64,000 bases of DNA from Mytilus galloprovincialis (Eukaryota; Mollusca; Bivalvia; Mytilida; Mytilidae). The translations under genes were made by a program, and so were the position numbers. The stretch is from positions 81,979,913 to 82,043,912 of the forward strand of contig NC_134845.1 of NCBI RefSeq assembly GCF_965363235.1. Direction: 5' to 3'. Below, piece after piece: positions 1 through 15,392 of this stretch (within the stretch, counting starts at the first letter, position 1; every line of letters begins with the position of its first letter). The notes under the pieces were generated by a model, which was not told the DNA's origin, ran no database searches, and worked only from the letters and a program-made list of their open reading frames with translations.

Positions 1-3000
1 GAACACCTAAATGTCAAATAAACTTAATGTAATTTTTTTCCCTCCAATTGCAAGTTATTTCAAGCATAACTGTTAAGTTTTGTCTCAGTCAGATCTATAG
101 TTTCAGAGAAAATCACTATAATGTAAGGCCATATCCTACGGCAATTTCAGTCTTATTTCTTCGACAAATCCAAATTTCAGTGTATCATTATAAAATGCAG
201 TGTTGACTAATATCTGATCAAAAACTCATGATCTATGCATTCAAACAATTAAATAGAATACAAAAGACAACTTTTAGATGATAAACAATTTTATTGCACC
301 TTTTAGAGTTCATTTGAAGGTCTGTTTTGGTCTGTTTTGGTCCATTTTTCCTCCTTCCTTCCTTTTTCATCAAAACTTGATATCTTTTGTCTAAAAAATA
401 AAACAAATGTGATTATTTCCCCACAAAAATGATATAAATGTAATGTTAAATCAATAATTAAAGTGTTTTAGCTGAAAGAACTGTCTCTATAAATGTTAAC
501 AGTCTACACGGAAGTTTCTAGAAGCCCTTATGTGTAACTCGAGTTTTTAGTCTGTTCGCCTAGTGTGACAAATAACGGTTCCCTTTCAGTCAACCATTTA
601 TTGTTACTGGTATCAAAGTCTTTTTATTTACTCATAACAGTATATTTCTAATAGATTTACACAAAGTGTCCACTTTCTTGTATTTTACATTAGAAAATGG
701 GGAGAAAGAGTAATAAAAAATACCTCAAAATGTTTTAAAAAAGGGTTATGTCCCTTGGAATGCTGGTACAAAAAATAATTGGTAAGAATTATAAAGTTTA
801 AGTATGTGAGACTGGATTCTGATGTGTATAAATCCAGGGCAAATAAGTGTTTAGATGATTTATTGTCTGTGCAAAATGTAGATGGCACAATGGCAAATTG
901 TAAACTTTTGCGGCCAAAAAAAACACAAAAAACATGATGATAGTTGATACTTACTTTAATGCTGAAGTGTCATCTGCAGACCAATTCACATATAAGATTT
1001 TTCAACAGAATGCTCTTCAGAACATGTGAACACTGAAATAAAAAATTCACATGTTGTATAAACAAAACTGTTAGGGTATTATTTAAAATTTAACACAGTA
1101 AACTAAATATAGCTTTGTCTGTCCACCCATTTGACTTAGAAAACACCCGTAAACCCCCATTTCAAGGCAATTTTACCTCAAACGTGCTTTCTGTGTCTCA
1201 ATCCATTCCGAATAGTCCATGTTTACAATGTATGAACTGGTTTATTAATAACTTTTAAAAATGAAAGTACAATAAGGTCACGAGTGCACATGTAGTTTCC
1301 CTAAAGAACACCTAAATGTCAAATAAACTTAATGTAATTTTTTTCCCTCCAATTGCAAGTTATTTCAAGCATAACTGTTAAGTTTTGTCTCAGTCAGATC
1401 TATAGTTTCAGAGAAAATCACTATAATGTAAGGCCATATCCTACGGCAATTTCAGTCTTATTTCTTCGACAAATCCAAATTTCAGTGTATCATTATAAAA
1501 TGCAGTGTTGACTAATATCTGATCAAAAACTCATGATCTATGCATTCAAACAATTAAATAGAATACAAAAGACAACTTTTAGATGATAAACAATTTTATT
1601 GCACCTTTTAGAGTTCATTTGAAGGTCTGTTTTGGTCTGTTTTGGTCCATTTTTCCTCCTTCCTTCCTTTTTCATCAAAACTTGATATCTTTTGTCTAAA
1701 AAATAAAACAAATGTGATTATTTCCCCACAAAAATGATATAAATGTAATGTTAAATCAATAATTAAAGTGTTTTAGCTGAAAGAACTGTCTCTATAAATG
1801 TTAACAGTCTACACGGAAGTTTCTAGAAGCCCTTATGTGTAACTCGAGTTTTTAGTCTGTTCGCCTAGTGTGACAAATAACGGTTCCCTTTCAGTCAACC
1901 ATTTATTGTTACTGGTATCAAAGTCTTTTTATTTACTCATAACAGTATATTTCTAATAGATTTACACAAAGTGTCCACTTTCTTGTATTTTACATTAGAA
2001 AATGGGGAGAAAGAGTAATAAAAAATACCTCAAAATGTTTTAAAAAAGGGTTATGTCCCTTGGAATGCTGGTACAAAAAATAATTGGTAAGAATTATAAA
2101 GTTTAAGTATGTGAGACTGGATTCTGATGTGTATAAATCCAGGGCAAATAAGTGTTTAGATGATTTATTGTCTGTGCAAAATGTAGATGGCACAATGGCA
2201 AATTGTAAACTTTTGCGGCCAAAAAAAACACAAAAAACATGATGATAGTTGATACTTACTTTAATGCTGAAGTGTCATCTGCAGACCAATTCACATATAA
2301 GATTTTTCAACAGAATGCTCTTCAGAACATGTGAACACTGAAATAAAAAATTCACATGTTGTATAAACAAAACTGTTAGGGTATTATTTAAAATTTAACA
2401 CAGTAAACTAAATATAGCTTTGTCTGTCCACCCATTTGACTTAGAAAACACCCGTAAACCCCCATTTCAAGGCAATTTTACCTCAAACGTGCTTTCTGTG
2501 TCTCAATCCATTCCGAATAGTCCATGTTTACAATGTATGAACTGGTTTATTAATAACTTTTAAAAATGAAAGTACAATAAGGTCACGAGTGCACATGTAG
2601 TTTCCCTAAAGAACACCTAAATGTCAAATAAACTTAATGTAATTTTTTTCCCTCCAATTGCAAGTTATTTCAAGCATAACTGTTAAGTTTTGTCTCAGTC
2701 AGATCTATAGTTTCAGAGAAAATCACTATAATGTAAGGCCATATCCTACGGCAATTTCAGTCTTATTTCTTCGACAAATCCAAATTTCAGTGTATCATTA
2801 TAAAATGCAGTGTTGACTAATATCTGATCAAAAACTCATGATCTATGCATTCAAACAATTAAATAGAATACAAAAGACAACTTTTAGATGATAAACAATT
2901 TTATTGCACCTTTTAGAGTTCATTTGAAGGTCTGTTTTGGTCTGTTTTGGTCCATTTTTCCTCCTTCCTTCCTTTTTCATCAAAACTTGATATCTTTTGT

Positions 3001-3915
3001 CTAAAAAATAAAACAAATGTGATTATTTCCCCACAAAAATGATATAAATGTAATGTTAAATCAATAATTAAAGTGTTTTAGCTGAAAGAACTGTCTCTAT
3101 AAATGTTAACAGTCTACACGGAAGTTTCTAGAAGCCCTTATGTGTAACTCGAGTTTTTAGTCTGTTCGCCTAGTGTGACAAATAACGGTTCCCTTTCAGT
3201 CAACCATTTATTGTTACTGGTATCAAAGTCTTTTTATTTACTCATAACAGTATATTTCTAATAGATTTACACAAAGTGTCCACTTTCTTGTATTTTACAT
3301 TAGAAAATGGGGAGAAAGAGTAATAAAAAATACCTCAAAATGTTTTAAAAAAGGGTTATGTCCCTTGGAATGCTGGTACAAAAAATAATTGGTAAGAATT
3401 ATAAAGTTTAAGTATGTGAGACTGGATTCTGATGTGTATAAATCCAGGGCAAATAAGTGTTTAGATGATTTATTGTCTGTGCAAAATGTAGATGGCACAA
3501 TGGCAAATTGTAAACTTTTGCGGCCAAAAAAAACACAAAAAACATGATGATAGTTGATACTTACTTTAATGCTGAAGTGTCATCTGCAGACCAATTCACA
3601 TATAAGATTTTTCAACAGAATGCTCTTCAGAACATGTGAACACTGAAATAAAAAATTCACATGTTGTATAAACAAAACTGTTAGGGTATTATTTAAAATT
3701 TAACACAGTAAACTAAATACAGCTTTGTCTGTCCACCCATTTGACTTAGAAAACACCCGTAAACCCCCATTTCAAGGCAATTTTACCTCAAACGTGCTTT
3801 CTGTGTCTCAATCCATTCCGAATAGTCCATGTTTACAATGTATGAACTGGTTTATTAATAACTTTTAAAAATGAAAGTACAATAAGGTCACGAGTGCACA
3901 TGTAGTTTCCCTAAA

Positions 3916-4382
3916 TAGGTGTAATACCACCATTGATTTTTCCCTATTAGTCTTTGTTAAATTGGTACTTTTAAAAAAAATGTACAGAATTTACCTTTAT
4001 TTCAACCAAAGAAATACTTTGCATGAATAAAGTTTAATCCTTTCCAGTGCTACAGTGAAAATTTCACACTACATTTCATTGCATATAAGAAAGTAACCTG
4101 CACCGGAAGTAAACAATCACATTTTTACCAGGTTATTTACTGGTTACCTGCTTTGGCAACTATGTAACCTTAACTTTCCAAAATATTTTATAAGACCATC
4201 AAATAAAAAAAGAATGATGCTTTCAGACACCCAACATACATGTTTATGACTCAGAAAAATTTAAGTGCATTGAAATGCAGGGTTAATTTTCTACAACTGT
4301 CAAATTCAAGGGAATATTTTTTTAGACCTACTTTCGTATGCAACCGGATGTGGCGTATCATGATTTGGTGGTATTACACCTA
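3916..4382. mobile_element. Element B copy 1, MITE-like, inside satellite
   Basis: The ends are perfect 17-bp inverted repeats: TAGGTGTAATACCACCA at the left and TGGTGGTATTACACCTA at the right. The interior is AT-rich with no ORF of note, as expected for a non-autonomous DNA transposon. A diverged solo copy at 55336-55797 shows the element also exists outside the satellite, so it was probably captured by the array and amplified with it. The target duplication is ambiguous here (TA, or TAAA-like) because flanking A/T runs overlap the ends. Confidence 0.85.
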
Positions 4383-5689
4383 AAGAACACCTAAATGTCA
4401 AATAAACTTAATGTAATTTTTTTCCCTCCAATTGCAAGTTATTTCAAGCATAACTGCCAAGTTTTGTCTCAGTCAGATCTATAGTTTCAGAGAAAATCAC
4501 TATAATGTAAGGCCATATCCTACGGCAATTTCAGTCTTATTTCTTCGACAAATCCAAATTTCAGTGTATCATTATAAAATGCAGTGTTGACTAATATCTG
4601 ATCAAAAACTCATGATCTATGCATTCAAACAATTAAATAGAATACAAAAGACAACTTTTAGATGATAAACAATTTTATTGCACCTTTTAGAGTTCATTTG
4701 AAGGTCTGTTTTGGTCTGTTTTGGTCCATTTTTCCTCCTTCCTTCCTTTTTCATCAAAACTTGATATCTTTTGTCTAAAAAATAAAACAAATGTGATTAT
4801 TTCCCCACAAAAATGATATAAATGTAATGTTAAATCAATAATTAAAGTGTTTTAGCTGAAAGAACTGTCTCTATAAATGTTAACAGTCTACACGGAAGTT
4901 TCTAGAAGCCCTTATGTGTAACTCGAGTTTTTAGTCTGTTCGCCTAGTGTGACAAATAACGGTTCCCTTTCAGTCAACCATTTATTGTTACTGGTATCAA
5001 AGTCTTTTTATTTACTCATAACAGTATATTTCTAATAGATTTACACAAAGTGTCCACTTTCTTGTATTTTACATTAGAAAATGGGGAGAAAGAGTAATAA
5101 AAAATACCTCAAAATGTTTTAAAAAAGGGTTATGTCCCTTGGAATGCTGGTACAAAAAATAATTGGTAAGAATTATAAAGTTTAAGTATGTGAGACTGGA
5201 TTCTGATGTGTATAAATCCAGGGCAAATAAGTGTTTAGATGATTTATTGTCTGTGCAAAATGTAGATGGCACAATGGCAAATTGTAAACTTTTGCGGCCA
5301 AAAAAAACACAAAAAACATGATGATAGTTGATACTTACTTTAATGCTGAAGTGTCATCTGCAGACCAATTCACATATAAGATTTTTCAACAGAATGCTCT
5401 TCAGAACATGTGAACACTGAAATAAAAAATTCACATGTTGTATAAACAAAACTGTTAGGGTATTATTTAAAATTTAACACAGTAAACTAAATACAGCTTT
5501 GTCTGTCCACCCATTTGACTTAGAAAACACCCGTAAACCCCCATTTCAAGGCAATTTTACCTCAAACGTGCTTTCTGTGTCTCAATCCATTCCGAATAGT
5601 CCATGTTTACAATGTATGAACTGGTTTATTAATAACTTTTAAAAATGAAAGTACAATAAGGTCACGAGTGCACATGTAGTTTCCCTAAA

Positions 5690-6156
5690 TAGGTGTAATA
5701 CCACCATTGATTTTTCCCTATTAGTCTTTGTTAAATTGGTACTTTTAAAAAAAATGTACAGAATTTACCTTTATTTCAACCAAAGAAATACTTTGCATGA
5801 ATAAAGTTTAATCCTTTCCAGTGCTACAGTGAAAATTTCACACTACATTTCATTGCATATAAGAAAGTAACCTGCACCGGAAGTAAACAATCACATTTTT
5901 ACCAGGTTATTTACTGGTTACCTGCTTTGGCAACTATGTAACCTTAACTTTCCAAAATATTTTATAAGACCATCAAATAAAAAAAGAATGATGCTTTCAG
6001 ACACCCAACATACATGTTTATGACTCAGAAAAATTTAAGTGCATTGAAATGCAGGGTTAATTTTCTACAACTGTCAAATTCAAGGGAATATTTTTTTAGA
6101 CCTACTTTCGTATGCAACCGGATGTGGCGTATCATGATTTGGTGGTATTACACCTA
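5690..6156. mobile_element. Element B copy 2
   Basis: Same 17-bp terminal inverted repeats and interior as the copy at 3916; it lies between A4 and A5. Confidence 0.85.
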
Positions 6157-8768
6157 AAGAACACCTAAATGTCAAATAAACTTAATGTAATTTTTTTCCC
6201 TCCAATTGCAAGTTATTTCAAGCATAACTGCCAAGTTTTGTCTCAGTCAGATCTATAGTTTCAGAGAAAATCACTATAATGTAAGGCCATATCCTACGGC
6301 AATTTCAGTCTTATTTCTTCGACAAATCCAAATTTCAGTGTATCATTATAAAATGCAGTGTTGACTAATATCTGATCAAAAACTCATGATCTATGCATTC
6401 AAACAATTAAATAGAATACAAAAGACAACTTTTAGATGATAAACAATTTTATTGCACCTTTTAGAGTTCATTTGAAGGTCTGTTTTGGTCTGTTTTGGTC
6501 CATTTTTCCTCCTTCCTTCCTTTTTCATCAAAACTTGATATCTTTTGTCTAAAAAATAAAACAAATGTGATTATTTCCCCACAAAAATGATATAAATGTA
6601 ATGTTAAATCAATAATTAAAGTGTTTTAGCTGAAAGAACTGTCTCTATAAATGTTAACAGTCTACACGGAAGTTTCTAGAAGCCCTTATGTGTAACTCGA
6701 GTTTTTAGTCTGTTCGCCTAGTGTGACAAATAACGGTTCCCTTTCAGTCAACCATTTATTGTTACTGGTATCAAAGTCTTTTTATTTACTCATAACAGTA
6801 TATTTCTAATAGATTTACACAAAGTGTCCACTTTCTTGTATTTTACATTAGAAAATGGGGAGAAAGAGTAATAAAAAATACCTCAAAATGTTTTAAAAAA
6901 GGGTTATGTCCCTTGGAATGCTGGTACAAAAAATAATTGGTAAGAATTATAAAGTTTAAGTATGTGAGACTGGATTCTGATGTGTATAAATCCAGGGCAA
7001 ATAAGTGTTTAGATGATTTATTGTCTGTGCAAAATGTAGATGGCACAATGGCAAATTGTAAACTTTTGCGGCCAAAAAAAACACAAAAAACATGATGATA
7101 GTTGATACTTACTTTAATGCTGAAGTGTCATCTGCAGACCAATTCACATATAAGATTTTTCAACAGAATGCTCTTCAGAACATGTGAACACTGAAATAAA
7201 AAATTCACATGTTGTATAAACAAAACTGTTAGGGTATTATTTAAAATTTAACACAGTAAACTAAATACAGCTTTGTCTGTCCACCCATTTGACTTAGAAA
7301 ACACCCGTAAACCCCCATTTCAAGGCAATTTTACCTCAAACGTGCTTTCTGTGTCTCAATCCATTCCGAATAGTCCATGTTTACAATGTATGAACTGGTT
7401 TATTAATAACTTTTAAAAATGAAAGTACAATAAGGTCACGAGTGCACATGTAGTTTCCCTAAAGAACACCTAAATGTCAAATAAACTTAATGTAATTTTT
7501 TTCCCTCCAATTGCAAGTTATTTCAAGCATAACTGCCAAGTTTTGTCTCAGTCAGATCTATAGTTTCAGAGAAAATCACTATAATGTAAGGCCATATCCT
7601 ACGGCAATTTCAGTCTTATTTCTTCGACAAATCCAAATTTCAGTGTATCATTATAAAATGCAGTGTTGACTAATATCTGATCAAAAACTCATGATCTATG
7701 CATTCAAACAATTAAATAGAATACAAAAGACAACTTTTAGATGATAAACAATTTTATTGCACCTTTTAGAGTTCATTTGAAGGTCTGTTTTGGTCTGTTT
7801 TGGTCCATTTTTCCTCCTTCCTTCCTTTTTCATCAAAACTTGATATCTTTTGTCTAAAAAATAAAACAAATGTGATTATTTCCCCACAAAAATGATATAA
7901 ATGTAATGTTAAATCAATAATTAAAGTGTTTTAGCTGAAAGAACTGTCTCTATAAATGTTAACAGTCTACACGGAAGTTTCTAGAAGCCCTTATGTGTAA
8001 CTCGAGTTTTTAGTCTGTTCGCCTAGTGTGACAAATAACGGTTCCCTTTCAGTCAACCATTTATTGTTACTGGTATCAAAGTCTTTTTATTTACTCATAA
8101 CAGTATATTTCTAATAGATTTACACAAAGTGTCCACTTTCTTGTATTTTACATTAGAAAATGGGGAGAAAGAGTAATAAAAAATACCTCAAAATGTTTTA
8201 AAAAAGGGTTATGTCCCTTGGAATGCTGGTACAAAAAATAATTGGTAAGAATTATAAAGTTTAAGTATGTGAGACTGGATTCTGATGTGTATAAATCCAG
8301 GGCAAATAAGTGTTTAGATGATTTATTGTCTGTGCAAAATGTAGATGGCACAATGGCAAATTGTAAACTTTTGCGGCCAAAAAAAACACAAAAAACATGA
8401 TGATAGTTGATACTTACTTTAATGCTGAAGTGTCATCTGCAGACCAATTCACATATAAGATTTTTCAACAGAATGCTCTTCAGAACATGTGAACACTGAA
8501 ATAAAAAATTCACATGTTGTATAAACAAAACTGTTAGGGTATTATTTAAAATTTAACACAGTAAACTAAATACAGCTTTGTCTGTCCACCCATTTGACTT
8601 AGAAAACACCCGTAAACCCCCATTTCAAGGCAATTTTACCTCAAACGTGCTTTCTGTGTCTCAATCCATTCCGAATAGTCCATGTTTACAATGTATGAAC
8701 TGGTTTATTAATAACTTTTAAAAATGAAAGTACAATAAGGTCACGAGTGCACATGTAGTTTCCCTAAA

Positions 8769-9235
8769 TAGGTGTAATACCACCATTGATTTTTCCCTAT
8801 TAGTCTTTGTTAAATTGGTACTTTTAAAAAAAATGTACAGAATTTACCTTTATTTCAACCAAAGAAATACTTTGCATGAATAAAGTTTAATCCTTTCCAG
8901 TGCTACAGTGAAAATTTCACACTACATTTCATTGCATATAAGAAAGTAACCTGCACCGGAAGTAAACAATCACATTTTTACCAGGTTATTTACTGGTTAC
9001 CTGCTTTGGCAACTATGTAACCTTAACTTTCCAAAATATTTTATAAGACCATCAAATAAAAAAAGAATGATGCTTTCAGACACCCAACATACATGTTTAT
9101 GACTCAGAAAAATTTAAGTGCATTGAAATGCAGGGTTAATTTTCTACAACTGTCAAATTCAAGGGAATATTTTTTTAGACCTACTTTCGTATGCAACCGG
9201 ATGTGGCGTATCATGATTTGGTGGTATTACACCTA
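8769..9235. mobile_element. Element B copy 3
   Basis: Same ends and interior as the copy at 3916; it follows the A5-A6 pair. Confidence 0.85.
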
Positions 9236-11847
9236 AAGAACACCTAAATGTCAAATAAACTTAATGTAATTTTTTTCCCTCCAATTGCAAGTTATTTCAA
9301 GCATAACTGTTAAGTTTTGTCTCAGTCAGATCTATAGTTTCAGAGAAAATCACTATAATGTAAGGCCATATCCTACGGCAATTTCAGTCTTATTTCTTCG
9401 ACAAATCCAAATTTCAGTGTATCATTATAAAATGCAGTGTTGACTAATATCTGATCAAAAACTCATGATCTATGCATTCAAACAATTAAATAGAATACAA
9501 AAGACAACTTTTAGATGATAAACAATTTTATTGCACCTTTTAGAGTTCATTTGAAGGTCTGTTTTGGTCTGTTTTGGTCCATTTTTCCTCCTTCCTTCCT
9601 TTTTCATCAAAACTTGATATCTTTTGTCTAAAAAATAAAACAAATGTGATTATTTCCCCACAAAAATGATATAAATGTAATGTTAAATCAATAATTAAAG
9701 TGTTTTAGCTGAAAGAACTGTCTCTATAAATGTTAACAGTCTACACGGAAGTTTCTAGAAGCCCTTATGTGTAACTCGAGTTTTTAGTCTGTTCGCCTAG
9801 TGTGACAAATAACGGTTCCCTTTCAGTCAACCATTTATTGTTACTGGTATCAAAGTCTTTTTATTTACTCATAACAGTATATTTCTAATAGATTTACACA
9901 AAGTGTCCACTTTCTTGTATTTTACATTAGAAAATGGGGAGAAAGAGTAATAAAAAATACCTCAAAATGTTTTAAAAAAGGGTTATGTCCCTTGGAATGC
10001 TGGTACAAAAAATAATTGGTAAGAATTATAAAGTTTAAGTATGTGAGACTGGATTCTGATGTGTATAAATCCAGGGCAAATAAGTGTTTAGATGATTTAT
10101 TGTCTGTGCAAAATGTAGATGGCACAATGGCAAATTGTAAACTTTTGCGGCCAAAAAAAACACAAAAAACATGATGATAGTTGATACTTACTTTAATGCT
10201 GAAGTGTCATCTGCAGACCAATTCACATATAAGATTTTTCAACAGAATGCTCTTCAGAACATGTGAACACTGAAATAAAAAATTCACATGTTGTATAAAC
10301 AAAACTGTTAGGGTATTATTTAAAATTTAACACAGTAAACTAAATACAGCTTTGTCTGTCCACCCATTTGACTTAGAAAACACCCGTAAACCCCCATTTC
10401 AAGGCAATTTTACCTCAAACGTGCTTTCTGTGTCTCAATCCATTCCGAATAGTCCATGTTTACAATGTATGAACTGGTTTATTAATAACTTTTAAAAATG
10501 AAAGTACAATAAGGTCACGAGTGCACATGTAGTTTCCCTAAAGAACACCTAAATGTCAAATAAACTTAATGTAATTTTTTTCCCTCCAATTGCAAGTTAT
10601 TTCAAGCATAACTGCCAAGTTTTGTCTCAGTCAGATCTATAGTTTCAGAGAAAATCACTATAATGTAAGGCCATATCCTACGGCAATTTCAGTCTTATTT
10701 CTTCGACAAATCCAAATTTCAGTGTATCATTATAAAATGCAGTGTTGACTAATATCTGATCAAAAACTCATGATCTATGCATTCAAACAATTAAATAGAA
10801 TACAAAAGACAACTTTTAGATGATAAACAATTTTATTGCACCTTTTAGAGTTCATTTGAAGGTCTGTTTTGGTCTGTTTTGGTCCATTTTTCCTCCTTCC
10901 TTCCTTTTTCATCAAAACTTGATATCTTTTGTCTAAAAAATAAAACAAATGTGATTATTTCCCCACAAAAATGATATAAATGTAATGTTAAATCAATAAT
11001 TAAAGTGTTTTAGCTGAAAGAACTGTCTCTATAAATGTTAACAGTCTACACGGAAGTTTCTAGAAGCCCTTATGTGTAACTCGAGTTTTTAGTCTGTTCG
11101 CCTAGTGTGACAAATAACGGTTCCCTTTCAGTCAACCATTTATTGTTACTGGTATCAAAGTCTTTTTATTTACTCATAACAGTATATTTCTAATAGATTT
11201 ACACAAAGTGTCCACTTTCTTGTATTTTACATTAGAAAATGGGGAGAAAGAGTAATAAAAAATACCTCAAAATGTTTTAAAAAAGGGTTATGTCCCTTGG
11301 AATGCTGGTACAAAAAATAATTGGTAAGAATTATAAAGTTTAAGTATGTGAGACTGGATTCTGATGTGTATAAATCCAGGGCAAATAAGTGTTTAGATGA
11401 TTTATTGTCTGTGCAAAATGTAGATGGCACAATGGCAAATTGTAAACTTTTGCGGCCAAAAAAAACACAAAAAACATGATGATAGTTGATACTTACTTTA
11501 ATGCTGAAGTGTCATCTGCAGACCAATTCACATATAAGATTTTTCAACAGAATGCTCTTCAGAACATGTGAACACTGAAATAAAAAATTCACATGTTGTA
11601 TAAACAAAACTGTTAGGGTATTATTTAAAATTTAACACAGTAAACTAAATACAGCTTTGTCTGTCCACCCATTTGACTTAGAAAACACCCGTAAACCCCC
11701 ATTTCAAGGCAATTTTACCTCAAACGTGCTTTCTGTGTCTCAATCCATTCCGAATAGTCCATGTTTACAATGTATGAACTGGTTTATTAATAACTTTTAA
11801 AAATGAAAGTACAATAAGGTCACGAGTGCACATGTAGTTTCCCTAAA

Positions 11848-12314
11848 TAGGTGTAATACCACCATTGATTTTTCCCTATTAGTCTTTGTTAAATTGGTAC
11901 TTTTAAAAAAAATGTACAGAATTTACCTTTATTTCAACCAAAGAAATACTTTGCATGAATAAAGTTTAATCCTTTCCAGTGCTACAGTGAAAATTTCACA
12001 CTACATTTCATTGCATATAAGAAAGTAACCTGCACCGGAAGTAAACAATCACATTTTTACCAGGTTATTTACTGGTTACCTGCTTTGGCAACTATGTAAC
12101 CTTAACTTTCCAAAATATTTTATAAGACCATCAAATAAAAAAAGAATGATGCTTTCAGACACCCAACATACATGTTTATGACTCAGAAAAATTTAAGTGC
12201 ATTGAAATGCAGGGTTAATTTTCTACAACTGTCAAATTCAAGGGAATATTTTTTTAGACCTACTTTCGTATGCAACCGGATGTGGCGTATCATGATTTGG
12301 TGGTATTACACCTA
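11848..12314. mobile_element. Element B copy 4
   Basis: Same ends and interior as the copy at 3916; it closes the 3079-bp A-A-B higher-order unit 9238-12316. Confidence 0.85.
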
Positions 12315-14926
12315 AAGAACACCTAAATGTCAAATAAACTTAATGTAATTTTTTTCCCTCCAATTGCAAGTTATTTCAAGCATAACTGTTAAGTTTTGTC
12401 TCAGTCAGATCTATAGTTTCAGAGAAAATCACTATAATGTAAGGCCATATCCTACGGCAATTTCAGTCTTATTTCTTCGACAAATCCAAATTTCAGTGTA
12501 TCATTATAAAATGCAGTGTTGACTAATATCTGATCAAAAACTCATGATCTATGCATTCAAACAATTAAATAGAATACAAAAGACAACTTTTAGATGATAA
12601 ACAATTTTATTGCACCTTTTAGAGTTCATTTGAAGGTCTGTTTTGGTCTGTTTTGGTCCATTTTTCCTCCTTCCTTCCTTTTTCATCAAAACTTGATATC
12701 TTTTGTCTAAAAAATAAAACAAATGTGATTATTTCCCCACAAAAATGATATAAATGTAATGTTAAATCAATAATTAAAGTGTTTTAGCTGAAAGAACTGT
12801 CTCTATAAATGTTAACAGTCTACACGGAAGTTTCTAGAAGCCCTTATGTGTAACTCGAGTTTTTAGTCTGTTCGCCTAGTGTGACAAATAACGGTTCCCT
12901 TTCAGTCAACCATTTATTGTTACTGGTATCAAAGTCTTTTTATTTACTCATAACAGTATATTTCTAATAGATTTACACAAAGTGTCCACTTTCTTGTATT
13001 TTACATTAGAAAATGGGGAGAAAGAGTAATAAAAAATACCTCAAAATGTTTTAAAAAAGGGTTATGTCCCTTGGAATGCTGGTACAAAAAATAATTGGTA
13101 AGAATTATAAAGTTTAAGTATGTGAGACTGGATTCTGATGTGTATAAATCCAGGGCAAATAAGTGTTTAGATGATTTATTGTCTGTGCAAAATGTAGATG
13201 GCACAATGGCAAATTGTAAACTTTTGCGGCCAAAAAAAACACAAAAAACATGATGATAGTTGATACTTACTTTAATGCTGAAGTGTCATCTGCAGACCAA
13301 TTCACATATAAGATTTTTCAACAGAATGCTCTTCAGAACATGTGAACACTGAAATAAAAAATTCACATGTTGTATAAACAAAACTGTTAGGGTATTATTT
13401 AAAATTTAACACAGTAAACTAAATACAGCTTTGTCTGTCCACCCATTTGACTTAGAAAACACCCGTAAACCCCCATTTCAAGGCAATTTTACCTCAAACG
13501 TGCTTTCTGTGTCTCAATCCATTCCGAATAGTCCATGTTTACAATGTATGAACTGGTTTATTAATAACTTTTAAAAATGAAAGTACAATAAGGTCACGAG
13601 TGCACATGTAGTTTCCCTAAAGAACACCTAAATGTCAAATAAACTTAATGTAATTTTTTTCCCTCCAATTGCAAGTTATTTCAAGCATAACTGCCAAGTT
13701 TTGTCTCAGTCAGATCTATAGTTTCAGAGAAAATCACTATAATGTAAGGCCATATCCTACGGCAATTTCAGTCTTATTTCTTCGACAAATCCAAATTTCA
13801 GTGTATCATTATAAAATGCAGTGTTGACTAATATCTGATCAAAAACTCATGATCTATGCATTCAAACAATTAAATAGAATACAAAAGACAACTTTTAGAT
13901 GATAAACAATTTTATTGCACCTTTTAGAGTTCATTTGAAGGTCTGTTTTGGTCTGTTTTGGTCCATTTTTCCTCCTTCCTTCCTTTTTCATCAAAACTTG
14001 ATATCTTTTGTCTAAAAAATAAAACAAATGTGATTATTTCCCCACAAAAATGATATAAATGTAATGTTAAATCAATAATTAAAGTGTTTTAGCTGAAAGA
14101 ACTGTCTCTATAAATGTTAACAGTCTACACGGAAGTTTCTAGAAGCCCTTATGTGTAACTCGAGTTTTTAGTCTGTTCGCCTAGTGTGACAAATAACGGT
14201 TCCCTTTCAGTCAACCATTTATTGTTACTGGTATCAAAGTCTTTTTATTTACTCATAACAGTATATTTCTAATAGATTTACACAAAGTGTCCACTTTCTT
14301 GTATTTTACATTAGAAAATGGGGAGAAAGAGTAATAAAAAATACCTCAAAATGTTTTAAAAAAGGGTTATGTCCCTTGGAATGCTGGTACAAAAAATAAT
14401 TGGTAAGAATTATAAAGTTTAAGTATGTGAGACTGGATTCTGATGTGTATAAATCCAGGGCAAATAAGTGTTTAGATGATTTATTGTCTGTGCAAAATGT
14501 AGATGGCACAATGGCAAATTGTAAACTTTTGCGGCCAAAAAAAACACAAAAAACATGATGATAGTTGATACTTACTTTAATGCTGAAGTGTCATCTGCAG
14601 ACCAATTCACATATAAGATTTTTCAACAGAATGCTCTTCAGAACATGTGAACACTGAAATAAAAAATTCACATGTTGTATAAACAAAACTGTTAGGGTAT
14701 TATTTAAAATTTAACACAGTAAACTAAATACAGCTTTGTCTGTCCACCCATTTGACTTAGAAAACACCCGTAAACCCCCATTTCAAGGCAATTTTACCTC
14801 AAACGTGCTTTCTGTGTCTCAATCCATTCCGAATAGTCCATGTTTACAATGTATGAACTGGTTTATTAATAACTTTTAAAAATGAAAGTACAATAAGGTC
14901 ACGAGTGCACATGTAGTTTCCCTAAA

Positions 14927-15392
14927 TAGGTGTAATACCACCATTGATTTTTCCCTATTAGTCTTTGTTAAATTGGTACTTTTAAAAAAATGTACAGAAT
15001 TTACCTTTATTTCAACCAAAGAAATACTTTGCATGAATAAAGTTTAATCCTTTCCAGTGCTACAGTGAAAATTTCACACTACATTTCATTGCATATAAGA
15101 AAGTAACCTGCACCGGAAGTAAACAATCACATTTTTACCAGGTTATTTACTGGTTACCTGCTTTGGCAACTATGTAACCTTAACTTTCCAAAATATTTTA
15201 TAAGACCATCAAATAAAAAAAGAATGATGCTTTCAGACACCCAACATACATGTTTATGACTCAGAAAAATTTAAGTGCATTGAAATGCAGGGTTAATTTT
15301 CTACAACTGTCAAATTCAAGGGAATATTTTTTTAGACCTACTTTCGTATGCAACCGGATGTGGCGTATCATGATTTGGTGGTATTACACCTA
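14927..15392. mobile_element. Element B copy 5 (1 bp shorter)
   Basis: Identical ends. The internal A-run near position 70 has 7 A instead of 8, which shortens the higher-order unit 12317-15394 by one base. Confidence 0.85.

Noticed and set aside
685-888. 67-codon minus-strand ORF repeated in all eleven satellite units
   Set aside because: Its conservation simply follows the near-identity of the whole unit. There is no recognisable domain, no splice context, and composition is that of random AT-rich DNA.
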